Shown piece after piece: positions 57,663-64,000 of a stretch of DNA of 64,000 nt. Numbering within the stretch: the stretch's first letter is position 1; each line of letters begins with the position of its first letter. The notes below the pieces were generated by a model. The model was not told where the DNA came from. It saw only the letters and a list, made by a program, of their open reading frames with translations, and made no database searches. This DNA is from UBA8337 sp038143435 (lineage in GTDB: Bacteria; Pseudomonadota; Alphaproteobacteria; RS24), in NCBI GenBank assembly GCA_038143435.1, contig JAYQLX010000006.1, positions 1 through 64,000 of the forward strand, read 5' to 3'. The position numbers were made by a program, and so were the translations under genes.

Positions 57663-60600
57663 AGAAGCGCCATTTCAACGCCAGAGCCAATGAATTTTCG
57701 TCTCTGTCATCATCAGCTTCGACGCTCTTAAAGCTGAAGCTCGCGGTGATATCATTGTTAATTTCATAATCGACACCCAAAGCCGCCGATGACAGCGTGA
57801 CGGCATCGGCATTCACCGACAAGGATTGCGATGCAGCCCCCTCGACAGAATATGAAAAATCAAGCCCTGACCCGGTGTCGAAAACATTATGTTCCAGTTC
57901 AAGAAAGCCGCGGATGTTTTTCGCGAATACGGATTGCGAGCGTTCATATTCCAGCTTCAAGCGTCCGCCGACCGAGTTTGATTGCATATCATTGTCGGAG
58001 GCGCTGACATAGGTTTGCTCTGAATAGCTTTCATTGCTCTCACTGTGCAGCGAACCGCCGAGACCAATTTCCAAATTTATCCGAACGGATTACGCCGCGT
58101 CAGCCGTCCCTTTTTGCCCCAAATACGCATATCAAACAGCGCCTCAAAAGCGGCATCAAGATATATCGTATCGAATGAGGAATTGAGCGAGAAGCGACCG
58201 CTGCTCACCGTGTTTGACAAAACAAGGCGTGTCATGTCGGTTTGCCCGATGCCGGTTAAGGCCATAGCCGAAAGGGAAAACGGCCCTATCGCCAGCACAT
58301 CGCTGAAACCTAGGCCGGCCGCTTGGTAAGCCTTATCGATGGTGAACGTATTTTGATCCAGTTCAAAAGAGGCCTCTTGCGCGACCAAAATCAACTCTGC
58401 CTCAAACCAGCCGAAAACCGATTGCTCAAAAGTCTGCACAAAGCCGGTACGGTCGCCCTCTAAGGTGAATTGGCCGTCAGCGCGGCGCTCATTCTCCATT
58501 TCGTCGGCAAAGGCAAATGAGCGAAAGCCGCTTTATCGCCGCTAAATCGTCCCAAGTGCCGCCAAATATTTCGTGTGCCTTGTGCGTGATGGGCATGGAT
58601 AAGCGGCGCTGCTTGCATATTGGTCGTGGCCGGTGAAAAACCGCTGCCGTCGGTTTTCTCGGCATTGTTCAAGAAGAAGCGGAATTGATCGGTCGGAAAC
58701 TCATAATAATAGCTCGCATTTGAAACGCCGGTCAGATTGATGCGGTGTTTTTCGTCATTGGTATAATCCGTGGCCAAATCAAGCGGGGCAATCGTGCCTA
58801 TCAAGGTCGCTCCATCTGACAGATTGACCGTCGACCCTCGCCCTTCCAGAGCCAGGGCGACCGGTATGGCACCGCCCGCAGACAGCGAGCCTGAAATGCT
58901 GATAACTGAAGATGCACCGGCCAGAATTGCCGGTGACGCGGTTGCACTAATCGTGCCGCTATTGGTTATTACGGCAGGTGCCCCGCCCATATTGACGGCC
59001 AATGGGCCACTATCTGCGATAATGGAACCGGCATTGGTCAAACTATAGGTTTGACCGGTCGCCGCGCCAACATCAGTCTCAAAGGCCCCCGAGGCGGCGC
59101 GAATAATGCCACTTGCCGTATTGGTGAATTGCGGCGAAGGCGTGTTTGCATCAACGACAAAATTACTGAAGCGCACCGCGCTGTCGCCGCTGGCCTCAAT
59201 ACGACCGCTATTGCTGAAGACGGTCTCATTGCCGCCCCAACTGGCAAAGGCATTGTCACCTGCCGTCACTTCAATTGTGCCGCTATTGACCACATTCACC
59301 GCATCGGTAAAGCCCGACATGACTACGGCGTTGCCGGTGCGACTCGTAATGGTGCCGAGATTGTCAAAATCAAGCGATGGCGTTTCCAATTGATGGTCGG
59401 CATAAATCGCATTGCTGCCATTTGACGTGATTGCCCCTGTGCTCAAATTCTCAATCGCCAGTTCCCCGCCAAAACCGACAAAGCGCAACACATGATCGGC
59501 CGATTGGGAAGCTGCCGGAAATGGTGCCGCCATTGGAAAAATCGAGGCGTGCATTATTGTTCGATGGGCCGAAAACAATCGTGTCATCAGCCGCCGAAAT
59601 GGTCGCCGTATTGGCGTTGGTGAAATTCAGCGTGGCTTCAAAATCTGCCAGCGTCACCGCGCCATTGCCGGTCGCGCTAATCGCACCGCTCGCATTATTG
59701 TTGAAGTCCACCTGATGATTGCCAATGCCGGAAAAGCTGACAGCCGAAGCGCCGGCGGTTGCGCGAATGGAACCGTTATTGTCGAAATTCACCTGCTCGT
59801 TTATGTCGAGCAATGTCACGGTCTCGCTGTCCGCATCAATGCGCCCGCCGGATTGATTGTTGAAGACGACCATCTCGTTGCCGGCCAGTGATGTGTCATT
59901 CATATCGACGTAAACGGCGCGCGTCCCTGCCGACTCGATGACGCCGCTATTGACCAATGAGAAATCAGCCGACACCTCGCTTAAATTTATCAAATGGTCG
60001 GCGGCACTGTCGCGCGCGCTTAATGTTCCGCTATTGGTAATGCGCGTAATGGCCCCATCGACATCTTCCAGCACCATCAAATCATTGTCGGCCATTATCT
60101 CACCGCTATTGCTCAAGGTAAATTCGGTAATGTCTGCGCTGTCACCCTGCAAATAAATCGCCGTATCACCCAATGCCTCAATGGTGCCCGAAGCGGCGTT
60201 TGTCAGGCTGACGGCATTATCGCCAATATCGGTAATGCGAATGGCATTATTGCCCGCGACGGCTGAGGCAGTCGCCTTGGCTTCAGCACCGGCAATAATC
60301 AGACCGCTATTGTTCAGCGTAAAGCTCGCCACGGTGGCATCGAGAAATATCGTGCCGCCACTATTGGCATCGCTATTGGCCAGCACATTGCCGACCGAGC
60401 TGATCGCCGATGACGCGCCATTGGTGATGGAAATGGTATCGACAGATGCTGCTAATTCGCCATGAATGGCAGCCGGTGCATCACCCGGTTGAGTTGTTCC
60501 GGCCATGATGAACCAAGATTTGAAATCACCATGCTGGCGCCGGAAAACCGTCGAGCAGCAGGGCGTAATTGCCGCCTGCGGTGATAAACCCTCATTGCTG

Positions 60601-63176
60601 ATTGATGAAAAATTTGAATTGCTCAAATCGACCAGCATTGTCTTGGTGGCCGTGATGATGCCTTCATTGGTAAAAGTCACATCATCATTGGCACCGTTAA
60701 ACCTCGTTAAAATAAGAGCATTGCTGGCATTTGTCGAAATTAATGCCGCCGGATGCCATATTGGTGAAGGCCAGCGTCGCATCAGCACCCGATTCTTTGA
60801 CCAAACGCAGAGCATATTTATTGTCAGGGTCGGGAAAAGGCCGGTAAATTCTTGCGAGGCGGAAATGCCCTGAATTTTCAATCACAATCGTGCCACTCAA
60901 ATCGGTCAAATTGACGGTTTGGTCCAGCGCCGCGATTGAACCGCTATTGGTGAACTTCAAATCGCTTATCGTGCTGCCCGCCAAAGCGAATTGGCGACCT
61001 GCCGACAAAGTGCCGGAATTTGTCAGGCAATAGCTGTCCGCCTCAGCCTCAGCATCAGCATCGCAAGCCAGACTTTCGATCAACAATGCATGGTCGGTCG
61101 TTGAGCTAATCGTGCCGCTATTGGTTATGGTGCTTTCATCATCGACCGCGCCGCTGCGATTCAGTCGCACGGCATAATTATCGGTCGCGGTCGCATCGGC
61201 ATCATTGATTTCTTGCGTTGAAGAAATGACCCCGCCATTTGAGAAATTAATCTTGCCGTTCACCGTTTCCAAATTGACGGTTCGATCGCGCGCATCAATC
61301 AGCCCCGCCGTTCTGGTAAAACTAATTTCGCCCGTCGTGCCGGTCAGCGCGATGGCCTGTTCATTTGAAAGGGCGGGCGGCACGCGATGATCGGGAATAT
61401 TTCCGGCATTGGTCAAGTGTCACATTGCCGGTCACGCCCGAGGCGGCAATGGCCAATGTATTTTCGGCAATGATGGAAGCGCCCGCCGCATTGGCCAAGC
61501 TAATGTCGCCACTCACGCCATCCAATAAAATGGCATTTTGCCCGGTGGCCTTAATTTCGCGACTGCCCGAATTGGTCGTCACAATATTACCGCTCGAATT
61601 CACGACATAGCCATTATGGATTGCAATAACGGAGGAGGTGCTGCCCGATGCGCCGGTCAAATCAATCGCTTTCTGATTGGTGTTGATTGAACCCGAATTC
61701 ACCAGACGAAAATAACCTTCAAGGCTTCTGTAAATTTAATCGGCGTGATTATTATTGCTGAAATCGTGCCTGATTTTTGAGGAAGATCAGACCCTTCAGC
61801 GCCCTTGCCGTTAATGGCATTATTGGTGCCGCTGGAATTGGTTGAAACGGAACCGCTGTTTTGATGTCCAGCGGCCCGCCATCTAAAGCAGAAAAATCAA
61901 ACGCCTGGCTGGTCGCCGCGGTGATGGAGCCGCTATTGCTGATATCAACATCAATCTCGCCACCGGTCGCATTGGTATCTTCGATAACAAATGCGGCGCT
62001 GGTCTGGCCGATATGGTGCCGCTATTGACGATGGCCATTTCAACTTTTCGGTAGCTGAACTGTTGCCTATTTCCAGACGTTCAACGCGTTCCGGCATTGT
62101 CGATTAAAGAGATGGTGATCGGTGCTGTTATTGGTTGTCAAAGTGCCGATGATTGAGCCATTGCATTCAAATCTGTCGTTAATCGGCCGTCCCGGAAAAA
62201 TTGATCGTATCGACCTGCCCGTATTGGTTGAAAAAAGGCGATTTGTAATATCGGTCGCATCAAATTCGGTTCAGAAGCTGAATTGTCCATGGTGATATTT
62301 TCGGCTGCGGCCAAATCAATGGTGCCAATGGTTCCCGTCAGGGAAATATTGGCATCAACGGCGCTGGCCAACCCCATTGTGCCGATTGTGGCGGATAAAT
62401 AATTGCTCGAACTGTCATCGCTATCACCAACTAATGGCTGTCGATGTCACCGTGAAATTCGATGCGCCGTCCAAATCAATTCGTCAATCAAACCGGCCAG
62501 AGTCAGAACTGCATCACTGATTGGCATTGGCGTTGCCCAAATCAAGCAAACCGTCAATTTCAACCGCATCGGTTAAGGTGAAAATAATATTGCTCTGCCC
62601 TGCCGTTGCACCGACATTACCAAGCACCTGACCCTAAAATTGATGCGCTGTTCCGTTGTTGTGCCGCCGACAAAGGTAAAACCGTCATCATCGAAATAAT
62701 TATCTTCGTCGCTGATTTTCCGTTCGTGTTGTTTCTTCCGTGCGGTCGGCAACCCCATCGGCCGGATCATCATCATAATCGGTATTGACAATATCCGTTC
62801 TCGAAACCGAGCCGATGCAAATACCGGCAATGTCGATATTGTAGTCACCCTGCGTGGTTATATTGGCCCAATTGTCGACAGCATGGATGGCTGACGGGGT
62901 AATGCTACGATTACCGGTAACGACTGAGTCGCGCGCCGGAACAGTGTTATCGGTCATCGCCTCAGTATCGGGTGAGACATCAATCTCATTAAGGTCAACA
63001 ACATTGTTGGAATTCAAATCGGTAAAGCAATAGCCGGGCGATACGCTTTGAATGGCCCGTGTCGGCGTGCCCACCACCACTTGTGCCAAAGCCATTTGAG
63101 GGCGTAAGGCCAACACCAAACACACAACGAAAACGATGCAGATAGGACGCAACATCGACAAGGCAAAACCCTTCAC
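57661..63176 (-). CDS. Large autotransporter-like surface protein (heavily frame-disrupted)
   Basis: About 1,800 codons. It starts at GTG 63176 or ATG 63155 with a signal peptide ending MALA-Q. A short Asp/Asn-rich head (FTDLNSNNVVDLNEID) follows. The passenger is very long, with an irregular repeat around [TL]-N-[SA]-G-[TS]-I, for example VITNSGTISATASPAIL, as in beta-helical adhesins. From about 58600 the pattern changes to amphipathic strands, ending SLALALKWRF with C-terminal Phe, as in autotransporter barrels. The code jumps frame at least ten times. Base errors are likely, but true decay cannot be excluded. The partner or target is unknown. It interrupts a neighbourhood in which relatives have tRNA-Asp near nuoA. 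Confidence 0.72.
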
Positions 63177-63245
63177 ACAGACCCGAAAAAACTAGCCCGA
63201 TTCTAGAGTTTAACCCTGCAACAATTCAGCAAAAGAATGTGGATA

Positions 63246-63323
<78 letters not shown>

Positions 63324-63394
63324 AACAGGTGTTATGAAGCCATTTCATTAGGGCTCGATGAACAGGGTGTCAAGCCTGCGACAAAAGCCGGAAA

Positions 63395-63470
63395 TGGTGG
63401 GCGGTGACGGGATCGAACCGCCGACCCTCTCGGTGTAAACGAGATGCTCTCCCAGCTGAGCTAACCGCCC
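63395..63470 (-). tRNA. tRNA-Val(TAC)
   Basis: A 76-base cloverleaf including encoded CCA. The acceptor arms are GGGCGGT and ACCGCCC; the anticodon loop TTTACAC gives anticodon TAC; the T arm is GGCGG-TTCGATC-CCGTC. It precedes tRNA-Asp on the same strand by 71 bases, an order shared with other alphaproteobacteria after hupB. Confidence 0.96.
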
Positions 63471-63509
63471 CACGGAGACAGCGTGTAGCGCATCACCGTT
63501 AAAAAAGCA

Positions 63510-63550
63510 AAAAAAAACATCGGCTGCTCTTAAAAAAGAACAGCCGATGC
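63510..63550 (-). terminator. Intrinsic terminator of hupB
   Basis: A 12-base stem CATCGGCTGTTC / GAGCAGCCGATG (one mismatch, T-rich loop) followed on the minus strand by nine T, about 20 bases after the hupB stop. Confidence 0.9.
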
Positions 63551-63569
63551 CGAAATTGATATGTGACGC

Positions 63570-63842
63570 TTAGTTTACAGCGTCTTTCAGAGCTTTACCG
63601 GCCTTAAATTTCGGCTGGTTAGAAGCTTTGATTTGAATGGTTTCGCCGGTACGCGGATTGCGACCGGTCGTCGCTTTCCGGTGCGTTACCGAGAAAGTTC
63701 CGAAACCGACAAGGCGAACTTCGCCGCCATTGCCCAAAGAACCGGCAATGTTGTCGAGAACAGCATCAACGGCTTTTGTTGCGTCAACTTTTGACAGACC
63801 TGCGTCGTCAGCAACTTGACTGATCAAATCGTTTTTGTTCAT
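63570..63842 (-). CDS. hupB: DNA-binding protein HU
   Basis: HU bends and compacts DNA as a small dimer. The 90-residue protein has MNKNDLISQVADDAGLSK, VRLVGFGTFSVTHRKATTGR and the arm GRNPRTGETIQIKA, with the DNA-intercalating Pro of RNP. The start at 63842 has GGAGG six bases upstream; the frame runs on upstream without support. In relatives lon lies just upstream, outside this window. Confidence 0.96.
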   Translation of the reverse strand: MNKNDLISQVADDAGLSKVDATKAVDAVLDNIAGSLGNGGEVRLVGFGTFSVTHRKATTGRNPRTGETIQIKASNQPKFKAGKALKDAVN

Positions 63843-63882
63843 GAGACCCTCCTTAAATTGGCTCCAACATATCGACAAGATA

Positions 63883-63912
63883 AGCCTATGCGCCGATTCA
63901 TAGTCACGTCAA
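63883..63912 (-). promoter_or_regulatory. Possible hupB promoter
   Basis: TTGACG (63907-63912) and TAGGCT (63883-63888) are 18 bases apart on the minus strand, ending 40 bases before the hupB start. The -10 is a weak match. The remaining bases to the window edge show no gene that can be supported. Confidence 0.4.
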
Positions 63913-64000
63913 AGAGAAAATTCGCAGTTTTTCCCCAATCAGGAGGTTGATACTTAGTGCGGTTGCGAGACGTCGCCGCTATTTTCGCCGCTCAAATTGC

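Noticed and set aside
63941..64000. Start of a plus-strand gene at the right edge (AGGAGG, then GTG at 63957)
   Set aside because: Only 14 codons are visible and they match nothing I know. Too little to call.

Overview
The window is the core chromosome of an alphaproteobacterium. Three things point there: the gene order (tpiA-secG-pyrG-kdsA-eno; trpEGDC-lexA-gltX-gltA-lpx; bamA-rseP-dxr-cdsA-uppS-frr-pyrH-tsf-rpsB-dnaE-lolD-lolC-proS; rnj-birA-nuoN to nuoA; tRNA-Asp, tRNA-Val, hupB), the GTTC-N7-GTTC type of LexA operator, and a short proline-tRNA ligase without an editing domain. The genus cannot be told from the sequence. Several genes usual in this order are missing (moaC/moeA, fabZ, coaX, mce, most of comEC), which suggests a reduced genome.

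Layout. 1-9 kb: enolase, a four-gene queuosine-precursor operon (queC, queE, queD, queF) with a DASS transporter set into the old kdsA-eno junction, then kdsA, pyrG, secG, a DUF2158 protein and tpiA. 9-19.3 kb: a PpiD-like chaperone, trpEGDC, lexA with its operator, a comEC remnant, gltX and gltA. 19.3-29 kb (minus strand): the envelope cluster, with LpxI and LpxB in one frame, lpxA, lpxD, skp/ompH, bamA, rseP, dxr and cdsA. 29-41 kb: uppS, frr, pyrH, tsf, rpsB, dnaE, an unannotated 33-residue membrane protein behind an SOS-type promoter, lolD, lolC, proS, a candidate small RNA and a DUF1467 protein. 41-57.5 kb: rnj, birA and a complete 14-subunit nuo operon whose mRNA should begin in a perfect hairpin. 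57.6-63.2 kb: a large autotransporter-like gene lying between nuoA and tRNA-Asp. Right edge: tRNA-Asp, tRNA-Val and hupB.

Reliability. About twenty genes, most of them essential (bamA, dnaE, lpxA, lpxD, tsf, nuoH, rnj and others), are broken by single-base frame changes. In many of them the protein continues at once in another frame. I read these as base-calling errors rather than decay, and give each such gene as one feature over its full span. Two breaks differ: in-frame TAG codons in nuoH and rnj.

Most interesting. A perfect LexA box sits between the -35 and -10 of a consensus promoter that reads into a 33-residue single-span membrane protein just upstream of dnaE. It resembles SOS-induced small membrane proteins such as SidA or TisB in design but is not recognisable by sequence. 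The small RNA after proS, the nuo leader hairpin, the fused-looking LpxI-LpxB, the missing fabZ and a QueD without its catalytic Cys also merit a second look.
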